Shown one piece after another: positions 1 through 8,245 of a DNA stretch of 64,000 nt. Source of the stretch: Nonomuraea endophytica (GTDB taxonomy: Bacteria > Actinomycetota > Actinomycetes > Streptosporangiales > Streptosporangiaceae); contig NZ_JACHIN010000012.1 in the NCBI RefSeq assembly GCF_014203235.1, positions 320,787 through 384,786 on the forward strand, read 5' to 3'. The notes beneath the pieces were generated by a model. It had not been told where the DNA came from and made no database searches. It saw only the letters and a list, made by a program, of their open reading frames with translations. Within the stretch, counting starts at the first letter, position 1. Every line of letters begins with the position of its first letter. Both the position numbers and the translations under genes were made by a program.

Positions 1-2
1 TC

Positions 3-1256
3 GGCAGGGAGAAGGCACTGGCCGACCTGCTCGGCCTGCCCGACTCCGCCCGCCTGGTCACGCTGACGGGCAGCGGCGGGGTGGGCAAGAGCCGCCTGGC
101 CCTGGAAGCCGCCCGCCACCTGTCCGGCCGCTTCCCCGACGGCGTCCACCTGGTGGAGCTGTCCGCCGTCACGGAGTCCGAGGTGCCCGACACGGTCGCG
201 GCGGCGCTCGGGGTACCCGCCGACGGCGGGATCGCCTTGGGCCCGCGGCGGGCGCTGCTGATCCTCGACAACTGCGAGCACGTCGTCGAGCCGGTGGCCA
301 AGCTCGCCGACCTGCTCCTGCGCGCCGGACCCGACCTGCGCGTCCTGGCCACCAGCAGGGAGCCGCTGGGCGTCGCCGGCGAGGTCGTGCGGGAGGTCGC
401 GCCGCTGGACCCCGCCGCCGCCGCACGCCTGTTCACCGCCCGCGCCCTCCCCGGTACGCCGCTGCCGCCCCAGGACGCCGAGGCCGTCGAGGTGATCTGC
501 CGCCGCCTGGACGGCATCCCGCTGGCCTTGGAGCTGGCCGCGGCGCGGGTGCGGTCGATGGGCATCCGTGCGCTGGCTGATCGGCTGGACGACCGGTTCC
601 GGCTGCTGTCGGCCGGGCGCCGGGCCGGGCCCGCTCATCAGCGCACGCTCAAGGCGGCCATCGACTGGAGCTGGGACCTGCTCAGCGAGCCGGAGCGCGT
701 GGTGTTGCGGCGGCTGGCCGTACAGGCCGGCGGGTGCACGCTGGAGGCGGCGGAACGGGTGTGCGCGGTGCCCATGCCGCTGCCCGGAGGCCCGCCCGGT
801 GACGTCGAACTGGCCGCCGAGGCGCAGGCGGCCGGGCTCGGGCCCGACCACCTCGACCCGGCCGGCGTCGCCGACCTGCTGGCCCGGCTGGTGGATCGAT
901 CGCTGGTGGTGCGGTCCGATGGGCGGTACCGGCTGCTGGAGTCCGTGTCCGCCTATGGCATGGAACGGCTGCGCGAGTCGGGCGAGCACGACCTCGTGCT
1001 GCGGTGGTATGCCACGTACTACACCCAGCTTGCCGAGTGCGCCGAGGCGTACAGGTCGGGGCCCGCCCGGCACCGCTGGGTGAGCCGGTTGGACGTGGAA
1101 AGCGCCAACCTGCGCGCCGCCCGCGAGGCGGCCGAGCTCCTGGGCGACACCCGCCTTGCCACGCGGCTCACGGGGTCGCTCGGCTGGTACTGGACCCAGA
1201 CCGGACGGCCCGCCACCCCCCTCGACGAACCAGCCCCAGCAACCCTCCTCCTGTAG
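3..1256 (+). CDS. STAND/AfsR-LuxR-type ATPase regulator, partial (5' outside window, 3' truncated)
   Basis: The frame is already open at the left edge, so the true start lies outside the window. The 417 visible residues begin with GREKALADLL, the usual lead-in to the ATPase module of large actinobacterial regulators. A Walker A loop GSGGVGKS (bases 69-92), a Walker B ILDNCEHV (near base 260) and the helix RRLDGIPLALELAAAR follow. Family members normally continue into winged-helix and TPR regions. Here the frame stops just after LGWYW, the segment that usually opens the TPR part, and ends in a short Pro/Ala/Leu tail only 9 bases before the stop of the convergent neighbour. I infer loss of the 3' part; it may be a pseudogene or a short regulator. 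The DNA-binding part cannot be judged. Confidence 0.8.
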   Translation, partial: GREKALADLLGLPDSARLVTLTGSGGVGKSRLALEAARHLSGRFPDGVHLVELSAVTESEVPDTVAAALGVPADGGIALGPRRALLILDNCEHVVEPVAKLADLLLRAGPDLRVLATSREPLGVAGEVVREVAPLDPAAAARLFTARALPGTPLPPQDAEAVEVICRRLDGIPLALELAAARVRSMGIRALADRLDDRFRLLSAGRRAGPAHQRTLKAAIDWSWDLLSEPERVVLRRLAVQAGGCTLEAAERVCAVPMPLPGGPPGDVELAAEAQAAGLGPDHLDPAGVADLLARLVDRSLVVRSDGRYRLLESVSAYGMERLRESGEHDLVLRWYATYYTQLAECAEAYRSGPARHRWVSRLDVESANLRAAREAAELLGDTRLATRLTGSLGWYWTQTGRPATPLDEPAPATLLL

Positions 1257-1265
1257 GGCGGCTGC

Positions 1266-2222
1266 TCAGGGGCGGAAGGCGGAGGTGTGGTCGGTGGCCC
1301 ATTCGGCGAAGGTGAGTCCGGGGCGGCCGAGGATCCGCTCGACCTCGCCGGTGACCAGGTCGTGCTGGAGGTAGGAGCGGGCCTGCAGAGTCAGGAAGCC
1401 GGCGGCCAGCGCCTCGGGCACCCCGGCGCGCAGGAGCCCCTGCAGCGCGGCCTCCGGCGGGACCTCCTCGAAGCGCAGCGGGCGGCCGATCGCCGCGCCG
1501 ATGGTCTCGATCATCTCCTGCTGGGTGAGGGCCCGCGGGCCGGTCAGGACCGGGCGTTCGCCGGCCAGGTCACCGGTGAGCAGGGCGTGCGCGGCCACTG
1601 CGGCCAGGTCGCGCTCGTGCAGGGGCGCCCACGCCGCGCCCGCGTACGCGCTGCGCACCGTGTCACCGGCGCGGATCTGGGCGGCCCACGAGCCGATCGT
1701 GTTGACGGCGTAGTAGCCGGAGCGCAGGGCCGTCCACTCCATGCCGGAGGCCGTGACGGCCGCCTCGGCCTCCTTGTTGTACTCGCCGCGCAGCCGGGAG
1801 GGCTGCTCGTCGAGGTCGTGGTCGACGTTCAGGGCGGACATGGTGACCACCCGCTCGACCCCGTGCTCGCGGGCCAGGCCCAGCAGGCGGTTGGCGGCGG
1901 CCGTGACGGCGTGCGGGTCGGGGTTGTGGCCGAGGGCGCGCGGGTTGAGGAACAGCCCGGAGACGCCGTCCAGGACCCGGCCCAGATCGCCGTCCTGGGC
2001 CCGGCCCAGATCGCCGTCCTGGACGCGCGCCTGGTCGTTGTTCAGGGCACGGGCCGGGTCAACCTCCACGACGTCCACGCCGTCGGGCAGGGCGGCGGCG
2101 CGGGCGTCGCGGGTCATCGCGCGCACCTTGGCTCCCTGGGCGAGCAGGAGGTCGATCAGCGGGCGGCCGACGGTGCCGGTGGCTCCGGTGACCAGGACGG
2201 TGGCGTTCGAAAGTCGTATCAT
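1266..2222 (-). CDS. NmrA-like NAD(P)-binding Rossmann protein
   Basis: A 318-residue protein starting MIRLSNATVLVTGATGTVG, which carries the GxxGxxG nucleotide-binding loop at the N-terminus. The rest follows the NmrA/atypical SDR pattern (NAD(P)-dependent sugar epimerase/quinone reductase-like), including ERVVTMSALN and a late GLTFAEW region. Substrate unknown. The ATG at 2222 is chosen because it opens directly before the Rossmann motif; the open frame upstream is antisense to the MarR gene. The gene is divergent from the MarR regulator at 2260, which very probably controls it. A 24-bp in-frame tandem duplication (1975-2022) repeats QDGDLGR in a loop after the second beta strand. Confidence 0.85.
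   Translation of the reverse strand: MIRLSNATVLVTGATGTVGRPLIDLLLAQGAKVRAMTRDARAAALPDGVDVVEVDPARALNNDQARVQDGDLGRAQDGDLGRVLDGVSGLFLNPRALGHNPDPHAVTAAANRLLGLAREHGVERVVTMSALNVDHDLDEQPSRLRGEYNKEAEAAVTASGMEWTALRSGYYAVNTIGSWAAQIRAGDTVRSAYAGAAWAPLHERDLAAVAAHALLTGDLAGERPVLTGPRALTQQEMIETIGAAIGRPLRFEEVPPEAALQGLLRAGVPEALAAGFLTLQARSYLQHDLVTGEVERILGRPGLTFAEWATDHTSAFRP
1975..2022. repeat. 24-bp direct tandem duplication inside the NmrA-like gene
   Basis: Two copies of a 24-bp unit, 1975-1998 and 1999-2022, differ at one base and share the core cccagatcgccgtcctgg. The duplication keeps the frame and repeats the octapeptide QDGDLGR(A/V). Confidence 0.9.
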
Positions 2223-2262
2223 ATGGAAACCGTAGCATATAGTTTGAGAGTCATACGATATG
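2215..2262. promoter_or_regulatory. Divergent promoter region with imperfect inverted repeat, candidate MarR operator
   Basis: The 37-bp gap between the two divergent genes is AT-rich in a GC-rich context. The segment cgtatcatatg (2215-2225) is mirrored by catacgatatg (2252-2262) with two mismatches, and each arm overlaps a start codon. Placement on both starts suits autoregulation by the adjacent MarR protein. This is inference from position and symmetry. Confidence 0.5.
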
Positions 2263-2745
2263 AGTTCCGTAGAGAGTGATCGGCGTGAGCGGAGGCGGGT
2301 CGTCAGGGCGGTCAAGGAGTCCCTGCGCGACCTGAACATCCAGCTGGCCCTGCTCAACCGCCAGATCGGCACCCAGGTCAACCTCAAGGACGTCGACTGG
2401 AGCTGCCTCGACCTGCTCAACCGGCACGGCCCGCTCACCCCCACCGCGCTGGCGCGCAAGGCCGGCCTGCACCCCGCCACGCTGACCGGCATCCTCGACC
2501 GGCTCCAGCGCGGCGGCTGGATCGTGCGCGAACGCGACCCCGACGGCCCCGACCGCCGCGCCATCACCGTGCGCGCCCGCCGCGAACGCAACCAGGAGGT
2601 CTACCGGCTCTTCTCCGGCATGAACGCCCAGATGGACGCGCTCTGCGAGGACTACACGGACGACGAGCTGGCGCTCATCGCCGGATTCCTCCAGCGCACG
2701 ACCGGCGCCGGTCGCACCGCCACCGAGCGACTCGCCGAAGACTGA
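2260..2745 (+). CDS. MarR-family transcriptional regulator
   Basis: A 161-residue winged-helix protein. The recognition region GPLTPTALARKAGLHPATLT is followed by a wing with DPDGPDRRAI, the basic DxRxxR-type motif typical of MarR. Helical dimerisation segments flank it. It is transcribed divergently from the NmrA-like oxidoreductase and probably represses it in response to a small molecule. The ATG at 2260 sits in the candidate operator and there is only a weak ribosome-binding site, so a leaderless or near-leaderless transcript is possible. Confidence 0.85.
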   Translation: MSSVESDRRERRRVVRAVKESLRDLNIQLALLNRQIGTQVNLKDVDWSCLDLLNRHGPLTPTALARKAGLHPATLTGILDRLQRGGWIVRERDPDGPDRRAITVRARRERNQEVYRLFSGMNAQMDALCEDYTDDELALIAGFLQRTTGAGRTATERLAED

Positions 2746-2754
2746 CGCCGGGAA

Positions 2755-3651
2755 CTACATGGAAGCGCAGGTGTCCCGGCAGCAGCGGACGAAGTCCTGG
2801 ACGACGGGGTCGGTGTCGGCGGCGGGTGGCCAGGCGATGCCGACCCGGGTCGGGCTGACGCCGGTCACCGGGCGGTAGGTGACGCCGGGGCGGGCGTAGT
2901 AGCGGGCCGAGGAGGCGGGGGCGAGGGCGACGCCGTACCCGTTGGCGATGGCCTGGAGCCAGGCGTCCGGCTGGTCGGTGGTGGCGCCGACGCGCGGCGG
3001 GCGGCCGTCGCGCTCGTCGGCCGCCAGCCAGTAGTCGCGCCACTCGCCGGTCTCCTGGGGTGCGGCGACGAAGGGCTCGTCCCACAGGTCCGCGAAGGCG
3101 ATCTCGGCGCGCGCGGCGAGCGGGTGGGAGGACGGCAGCGCCACCCAGCGCGGCTCCTCCAGCAGCACCTCGTGCCGCAGCGTCTCCTGTCCGGGGAACG
3201 GCAGGCGGAGCAGGGCCGCGTCCACCTCACCGTCCGCCAGCCCGGCGCTCGGGTCGGACCAGGCCGCCTGCAGCATCTCCACCCGCCAGCCGGGACGCAG
3301 CCGGCCGAAGGCGGCGACGATGTCCTGGGTGGCCTCGTTGGCCGCGCTGGCCAGGAACCCGACCCTCAGCACGCGGGCGGCCACCCTCGCGGCGCTCTTC
3401 GTCTCGCGCAGCACCTGGTCGCAGGCGGCCAGCAGGCCGGGCGCCCGCTCGCGCAGCGCCTGCCCGGCCTCGGTGAGCGCCATCCCGGCCCGCGAGCGGG
3501 TGAACAGCCGCACGCCGAGCTGCGTCTCCAGGCTCCTGATCTGCTTGGTCAGCGCGGGCTGGGACACGTAGAGCCGCTCGGCGGCCCTGGTCAGGCTGCC
3601 CTCCTCGGCGACGGCCAGGAAGGAGCGGACGAGCCGCGTGTCCACATCCAT
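2755..3651 (-). CDS. LysR-family transcriptional regulator
   Basis: A 298-residue protein with the standard LysR layout. The N-terminal winged HTH (residues 1-60) contains SFLAVAEEGSLTRAAERL and SQPALTKQIRSLE. A linker helix and a periplasmic-binding-like effector domain follow (from about residue 90, RVLRVGFLASAANEA). It is divergent from the small DoxX-like membrane protein at 3739, its likely target under the usual LysR arrangement. The effector is unknown. It converges on the MarR gene with a 9-bp gap. Confidence 0.9.
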   Translation of the reverse strand: MDVDTRLVRSFLAVAEEGSLTRAAERLYVSQPALTKQIRSLETQLGVRLFTRSRAGMALTEAGQALRERAPGLLAACDQVLRETKSAARVAARVLRVGFLASAANEATQDIVAAFGRLRPGWRVEMLQAAWSDPSAGLADGEVDAALLRLPFPGQETLRHEVLLEEPRWVALPSSHPLAARAEIAFADLWDEPFVAAPQETGEWRDYWLAADERDGRPPRVGATTDQPDAWLQAIANGYGVALAPASSARYYARPGVTYRPVTGVSPTRVGIAWPPAADTDPVVQDFVRCCRDTCASM

Positions 3652-3738
3652 TCCATCAGGTTATCGATACAGCTATTGGACGCCTTCGGCGCGGCTCGGC
3701 AAGGGTGGAACACACATCCAGCGAAGGGGGAACAGCCG
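3652..3738. promoter_or_regulatory. LysR/DoxX divergent control region
   Basis: This 87-bp divergent spacer contains an AT-rich stretch, ttatcgatacagctattgg (3661-3679), with a small palindrome tatcgata. It is the only AT-rich part of the spacer and a reasonable site for LysR binding. A ribosome-binding site aaggggg (3724-3730) precedes the DoxX gene. The exact T-N11-A box is not certain. Confidence 0.35.
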
Positions 3739-4089
3739 GTGTTCACCGCTTATGTCGTGGTGGTCGTCGTGGCCGCCGCATTCAACTTCGCGGCGGCCGC
3801 CGTCGACTTCGCCCGCGCCAAGTGGGTCCTCGCCAACATGGACAAGTACGGCGTGCCGCGTTCGTGGATCACCTCGCTGGGCGTGGCCAAGGCGGCGGGG
3901 GCGGTCGGGCTGCTGGCCGGGCTGGCCGTACCCGCGATCGGCGTCGCGGCGGCGGCGGGGCTGGTGCTCTACTTCGCCGGCGCCGTGTTCACCGTCGCGC
4001 GCGCCCGCGTCCACGCGGACCTGCCCTTTCCCGGGATCTTCCTCGTGCTGGCCGCGGCCTGTCTGGCGCTGGCGCCCGCCGCCGTCTAG
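3739..4089 (+). CDS. DoxX-like small integral membrane protein
   Basis: A 116-residue protein with four hydrophobic segments and the DoxX-family signature in the first loop (DFARAKWVLANMDKYGVP). DoxX-like proteins are small four-helix membrane proteins linked in some bacteria to thiol or oxidative stress; the biochemical role is not settled. The GTG start at 3739 is chosen for the ribosome-binding site aaggggg eight bases upstream and because the first membrane helix starts at once. It is divergent from the LysR regulator. Its TAG overlaps the stop of the convergent GNAT gene by four bases. Confidence 0.8.
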   Translation: MFTAYVVVVVVAAAFNFAAAAVDFARAKWVLANMDKYGVPRSWITSLGVAKAAGAVGLLAGLAVPAIGVAAAAGLVLYFAGAVFTVARARVHADLPFPGIFLVLAAACLALAPAAV

Positions 4090-4688
4090 GGGTTGGGCAG
4101 CGAGGGGTGGGCGGGCCACGGGTCGGGGTTGAGGATGGCCCAGCGTTCGTGGTCGCGCCAGCCGCCGTCGATGAACAGCATCTCGGGGGAGTACCCCTCA
4201 TGGCGGAACCCGAGGCGCTTGACGAGCTTGATCGAGGCGTGGTTGTCCGGCTGGATCTGGGCTTCCAGGCGGTGGAGCCGCAACTGCTCGAAGGAGTAGC
4301 GCAGGACGAGGGCCAGGCCCTCGCTCATGTAGCCGTGCCCGGCGCTGGGGGCGAAGGCCGCGTAGCCGAGCGAGCCGTTCTGGAAACGGCCGCGGATGAT
4401 GCTGTTGATGTTGACCATGCCGGCGATGTCACCGCTGTCGCGCAGGCACACCAGCAGGCGGCGGGTGTTCGCGGGGTCGAAGTGGGCCAGGTACGCCTGG
4501 AACTCCCCGGCGGTGGCCGGCAGCGACATCCACGGATGGTGCAGCTCCGCGCTGGCCTTGGTCAGGCTGGTGAACTCGTCCTCGTCGTGCCTGGTCAGCG
4601 GCCGCAACGTCACCCGCCCGGCCCCCGGCGGCAGGCTCGCCAGGAACGTCTCCACCTCTGCCGCGATCTGCACCAGCCCCTCAGTCAT
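4086..4688 (-). CDS. GNAT-family N-acetyltransferase (RimJ/RimL-like)
   Basis: A 200-residue acetyltransferase of the RimJ/RimL type. The fold is visible as VTLRPLTRHDEDEF (beta 1), GMVNINSIIRGRFQNGSLGY, the acetyl-CoA loop region GHGYMSEGLALVLRYSFE and the closing HASIKLVKRLGFRHEG. The family acetylates alpha-amino groups of proteins or small amines with acetyl-CoA; this substrate is unknown. The ATG at 4688 is preferred to the longer open frame because MTEG opens the conserved N-terminal helix. It is convergent with DoxX, sharing a four-base stop overlap. Confidence 0.85.
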   Translation of the reverse strand: MTEGLVQIAAEVETFLASLPPGAGRVTLRPLTRHDEDEFTSLTKASAELHHPWMSLPATAGEFQAYLAHFDPANTRRLLVCLRDSGDIAGMVNINSIIRGRFQNGSLGYAAFAPSAGHGYMSEGLALVLRYSFEQLRLHRLEAQIQPDNHASIKLVKRLGFRHEGYSPEMLFIDGGWRDHERWAILNPDPWPAHPSLPNP

Positions 4689-4704
4689 GCGTGGCACTGT
4701 ACAG

Positions 4705-5298
4705 CTACAGCCAGCCCCGCGATTCGGCCACATGTACCGCTTCGGCGCGGTTTCGGGCGCCGGTCTTGCCGATCGCCGACGACAGGTAGTTGCGCACGGT
4801 CCCCTCGGTCAGGAACAGGCGGCGGGCGATGCCGGCCACGGTCGAGCCGTCGCGGGCCGTGCGCAGCACCTCGCGTTCCCGCTGCGTGAGCGGGCTCGGC
4901 CCGACGGCGCTCGCGCTGAGGGCCAGCTTGGGGTCGATCACCCGCTCACCCGCCATCACCCGCCGTACGGCTGCCGCCAGCTGCGCGGCCGGCGCGTCCT
5001 TGACCACGAACCCGGCCACACCGGCGTCCAGGGCCCGGCTGAAGTAGCCGGGCCGCCCGAACGTGGTCACGATGACCACCCGGTGCCCGCGCAGCCGCTC
5101 GGCCACCTCCAGCCCGGACATCCCGGGCATCTCTATGTCGAGCAGGATGACGTCCGGCAGGTGCTCGGCCGCCGCGGCCTCGACCAGGTCGCCCCTGCCC
5201 ACCTGGGCCACCACCTCGATGTCGGCCTCCAGGTCGAGCAGCGCGGCCAGCCCGCCCCTGACGAGGTCCTGGTCGTCGGCGATCAGGACGTGGATCAC
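4705..5298 (-). CDS. NarL/LuxR-family response regulator
   Basis: A 197-residue two-component regulator. The receiver domain has the acidic pair D8/D9 (LIADDQDLVR), the phospho-acceptor Asp54 (VILLDIEMPGMSG) and the conserved Lys of VVKDAPA. A C-terminal LuxR HTH follows (SPLTQREREVLRTARDG, TVRNYLSSAI). The GTG at 5298 overlaps the TGA of the histidine kinase gene (GTGA), so the two are translationally coupled. It is the last gene of the ABC transporter/two-component operon, which it may autoregulate. Confidence 0.92.
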   Translation of the reverse strand: MIHVLIADDQDLVRGGLAALLDLEADIEVVAQVGRGDLVEAAAAEHLPDVILLDIEMPGMSGLEVAERLRGHRVVIVTTFGRPGYFSRALDAGVAGFVVKDAPAAQLAAAVRRVMAGERVIDPKLALSASAVGPSPLTQREREVLRTARDGSTVAGIARRLFLTEGTVRNYLSSAIGKTGARNRAEAVHVAESRGWL

Positions 5299-6515
5299 GC
5301 GGCCTCCAGCGGGACCCGGGCACACAGGCGGTACCCGCCTTCCGGCAGCGCCCCCACATCCAGCGACCCACCGGCCCCGGCCACCCGCTCGGCCAGCCCG
5401 GTCAGCCCGTTCCCCCGCCGGCCCGTCTCGCCCGGAACCCCGGCCGTCCCGTCACCAAGCCAAGCCCCCCGGGCCGGCCCATCGAGCAGCGCAGCCGTGG
5501 CGGGCTGCCCGTCCGGAGGTAAGGCCGTGGTGGGAGGTGTGGTCGCGGGGCCGTCGTCGCGGACCTCCAGCTCGGCCCAGCTCGTGTCCACGCCCAGCGT
5601 GATCCGGCAGCGCCGCGCACCGCTGTGGCGCAGGACGTTGGTGGCGGCCTCACGCACCGCCCACGCCAGCAGCGTCTCCGCCGCCCCGGGGATCGGGCCG
5701 CCGGCCGGACGGACCTCCACCTCGACCCCGGCCAGCTCCAGCTCCCGCGCCGCCTTCTCCAGCTCCTCCGACAGCGCCGGTACGCGGTACCCGGCGACGG
5801 CGTGCCGTACCTCGTCAAGGGCTTGTCGCGCGGTGGCCTCGACGTCGCCCATCTCCCGTGCGGCGCGGTCGGGGTCGGTGCGGGCGAGGCGGGCGGCGAG
5901 CTGGCTTCTGATGGTGATCGAGGTCAGGGTGTGGCCGAGGGTGTCGTGCAGGTCCCTGGCGAAGCGCAGCCGCTCGTTGTCCACGGCGAGCTGGGCCACC
6001 TGGGCGCGCGCGGCGGCGAGCCGGGCGAGCAGGTGGCCCATCTGTTTCATCCCGTGTACGGCCCCGGCCTGGGCCAGCATGACGAGCATCAGCCACCACA
6101 CCGTCAGCCCGTGCGCGAGCAGGAAGCCCATGGTCGCGGCGATGGTCAGCAGCACCCCGGCGACGAACCCGGCGCCGCCGGTGGTCGCGGCCAGCCCGGT
6201 GATGACGTAGACGAACGCGACGAAGGCCCAGGGCGGCCCGAGCACGGGCAGGAGGGCCAAAGAGGCAGCGACCAGCCCGGCCATGGACCACCGACGGGGC
6301 AGGCCGCTCTTCTCGCTGAGCATCCGCCACATGATCGCGATCCAGCAGCCCGACAGCACCGCGAGCCCGCCGAACGCCCACAGGACGCGCGGCAAGGACG
6401 GACCTGTGGACAAGAACGTCCACAGCGGCCAGAGCGTCACCAGCAGCCAGACGACCGAGCCCGCCCTGACCTGGCTACGCCCCTTGCCGAACTCAGCGCG
6501 CGCCGGCACCTTCAC
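5295..6515 (-). CDS. Sensor histidine kinase (HisKA_3 / NarX-DesK type)
   Basis: A 406-residue membrane kinase. About 150 N-terminal residues form several membrane helices with very short loops, as in intramembrane-sensing kinases. The HisKA_3 phosphoacceptor motif is RFARDLHDTLGHTL. The ATPase domain has the N box REAATNVLRHSG, G1 region RDDG and G2 region GNGLTGLAERVAG. Between G1 and G2 lies a Pro/Ala/Gly-rich insert of roughly 40 residues, longer than usual. The GTG at 6515 overlaps the TGA of the permease gene. With the adjacent response regulator and ABC transporter it resembles systems that sense membrane or antibiotic stress and switch on an exporter. Confidence 0.9.
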   Translation of the reverse strand: MKVPARAEFGKGRSQVRAGSVVWLLVTLWPLWTFLSTGPSLPRVLWAFGGLAVLSGCWIAIMWRMLSEKSGLPRRWSMAGLVAASLALLPVLGPPWAFVAFVYVITGLAATTGGAGFVAGVLLTIAATMGFLLAHGLTVWWLMLVMLAQAGAVHGMKQMGHLLARLAAARAQVAQLAVDNERLRFARDLHDTLGHTLTSITIRSQLAARLARTDPDRAAREMGDVEATARQALDEVRHAVAGYRVPALSEELEKAARELELAGVEVEVRPAGGPIPGAAETLLAWAVREAATNVLRHSGARRCRITLGVDTSWAELEVRDDGPATTPPTTALPPDGQPATAALLDGPARGAWLGDGTAGVPGETGRRGNGLTGLAERVAGAGGSLDVGALPEGGYRLCARVPLEAA

Positions 6516-7237
6516 AAGGCCCGACGGTAACGCCAGGAGGCCAGCCCGGAAAACAGCAGCGTCCACCCGGCCAGCACGACCAGCGACTTGACCGTCGGCC
6601 AGTCGCCGGCCAGGACCCGCCAGCCGAGGGATCCGGCCTGGTAGGCGGGGCTGTACTCGGCCAGCGTCCGCATGAACTCCGGCATGAGCTGAACCGGCAG
6701 CCACAACCCGCCCAGCACGGACAGGCCGAAGAAGACGGCGATCATGGCCAGGTTCGCCGCCTGCCCGTTCATCGTGTAGCCGAAGGTGACGCCCAGAGCG
6801 GCGAACGGCATCACGCCCACCCAGATCAGCACCACGAGCGCGGGCCAGGTGCCCGGCGGCAGCCGTACACCGGAGATGAGGGCGCCCCCGCCGAGCACCA
6901 CGAGGATGCTCGGCAGGACCCCGGTGGCGCCCGCGATCAGCTTGGCCGAGATGTAGCCGTGGGCGGGCAGCGGCGTGACGGCGAGCTGCCGCAGCCAGCC
7001 CTTCGAGCGCTCCATGGCGATCGCGCCGCCGATGAACAGCGCGCCGCCCATCGCGCCGTAGACGGCCATCGAGACCATCGTGTACGCGGCGAAGTCCACC
7101 TGCTGCGGCCCCGCCGGGACGACCCGCAGCACCTTCGTCCACAGCAGGTAGAGCACGAGGGGGAAGACGGTCAGCATGATGAGGCCGGTGGTGTTGCGGA
7201 CGGAGCGCAGCAGTTCGAGCTTGAGGTAGGAGCCCAT
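6512..7237 (-). CDS. ABC-2 type transporter permease
   Basis: A 241-residue permease with six predicted hydrophobic segments (LIMLTVFPLVLYLL near residue 20, a final WTLLFSGLASW) and the ABC-2 signature around GAIAMERSKGWLRQLAVTPL. It forms the membrane part of the exporter whose ATPase is encoded just upstream. The ATG at 7237 overlaps the TGA of the ATPase gene, and its own TGA overlaps the kinase GTG. The four-gene operon is therefore translated as a coupled chain. Substrate unknown; drugs, lipids or peptides are all possible. Confidence 0.9.
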   Translation of the reverse strand: MGSYLKLELLRSVRNTTGLIMLTVFPLVLYLLWTKVLRVVPAGPQQVDFAAYTMVSMAVYGAMGGALFIGGAIAMERSKGWLRQLAVTPLPAHGYISAKLIAGATGVLPSILVVLGGGALISGVRLPPGTWPALVVLIWVGVMPFAALGVTFGYTMNGQAANLAMIAVFFGLSVLGGLWLPVQLMPEFMRTLAEYSPAYQAGSLGWRVLAGDWPTVKSLVVLAGWTLLFSGLASWRYRRAL

Positions 7238-8121
7238 CAGTTGCCTCCCGTCAGGCTCACGAAGGCGCTTTCGAGGTCGGTCCCGGCCGTGCGGACGTCT
7301 CTGGCGTCGGCGAATGTCGCGAACAGCGCGCGCAGTGTCGCGTCGGAGTCATTGGTCCGCAGTACGGCGGCGCCGCCCTCCACCCGCACCTGGCGCACCC
7401 CGGGCAACGCCTGGAGCACCCCCACCTCGGCGGCGTCCAGCGTGACGTGCACCTCGCTGCCGCCGACCAGCTCCTTGATCTTCTCGACCGGTCCGTCGGC
7501 CACGACCTTGCCCTTGGCCAGCAGGATCACCCGGTCGGCGTAGTCGTCGGCCTCGGTGAGGTAGTGGGTGGCGAACACCGCGGTGCGGCCCTCGCCGGTG
7601 CGCGCGCGTACCTCCTGCCACAGGGCGCGCCGGCCGTCCACGTCGAGCCCGACGGTGGGCTCGTCCAGCACGAGCAGGCGCGGGTCGCCGATCAGGGCGA
7701 GGGCGATGCGCACCCGCTGCCGCTGGCCGCCGGAGAGCTTGCCGATCCTCTGGGCCGCGAAGCCGTCCGCGCGGGCGGCGCGCAGGGCCCGCTCCACCGG
7801 CATCGGCTTCTGGTACATGCCGGCGGTCGCGGTGACCAGCTCGTCCACCCGGACGTCCTCCAGCAGGCCCGATTCCTGCAGCAGGACGCCGACCAGGCCC
7901 TTGCGCAGGGCCTCGACCGGCGGGTGGCCGAGTATGGCGGCGGTTCCCGAGGTGGGCGGGAGCAGGCCGAGGGCGATGGAAAGCAGGGTGCTCTTGCCCG
8001 CGCCGTTCGGGCCGAGCACCGCGATCGTCTGGCCCTGCTCGGCGGTCAGATCGACGCCGTCGAGGGCACTGGTCTGGCCGTAGCGTTTGCTGACGGCCGT
8101 GAGTTCCAGGGCGTTTGCCAT
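7237..8121 (-). CDS. ABC transporter ATP-binding protein
   Basis: A 294-residue ATPase: Walker A GPNGAGKS near residue 38, Q-loop LLQESGLL, signature LSGGQRQRV, Walker B LLVLDEP and switch His in ATHYLTEA. The C-terminal 75 residues form the extra domain common in DrrA/CcmA-like drug exporters. The ATG at 8121 (MANALEL) is chosen because it opens the first beta strand; no clear ribosome-binding site precedes it. It is the first gene of the operon with the permease, kinase and response regulator. Confidence 0.92.
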   Translation of the reverse strand: MANALELTAVSKRYGQTSALDGVDLTAEQGQTIAVLGPNGAGKSTLLSIALGLLPPTSGTAAILGHPPVEALRKGLVGVLLQESGLLEDVRVDELVTATAGMYQKPMPVERALRAARADGFAAQRIGKLSGGQRQRVRIALALIGDPRLLVLDEPTVGLDVDGRRALWQEVRARTGEGRTAVFATHYLTEADDYADRVILLAKGKVVADGPVEKIKELVGGSEVHVTLDAAEVGVLQALPGVRQVRVEGGAAVLRTNDSDATLRALFATFADARDVRTAGTDLESAFVSLTGGN

Positions 8122-8245
8122 GAAAAGAGGCTGCGTGACGGGCGATGCGGCCGGGTAGTGCCGTATGTCAGTGTTCCGGCGACCCAAGGGCCATGGGCGG
8201 AATATCCGGGATGGTCCCGCGATCATGGGACTTGCGCGACATACG

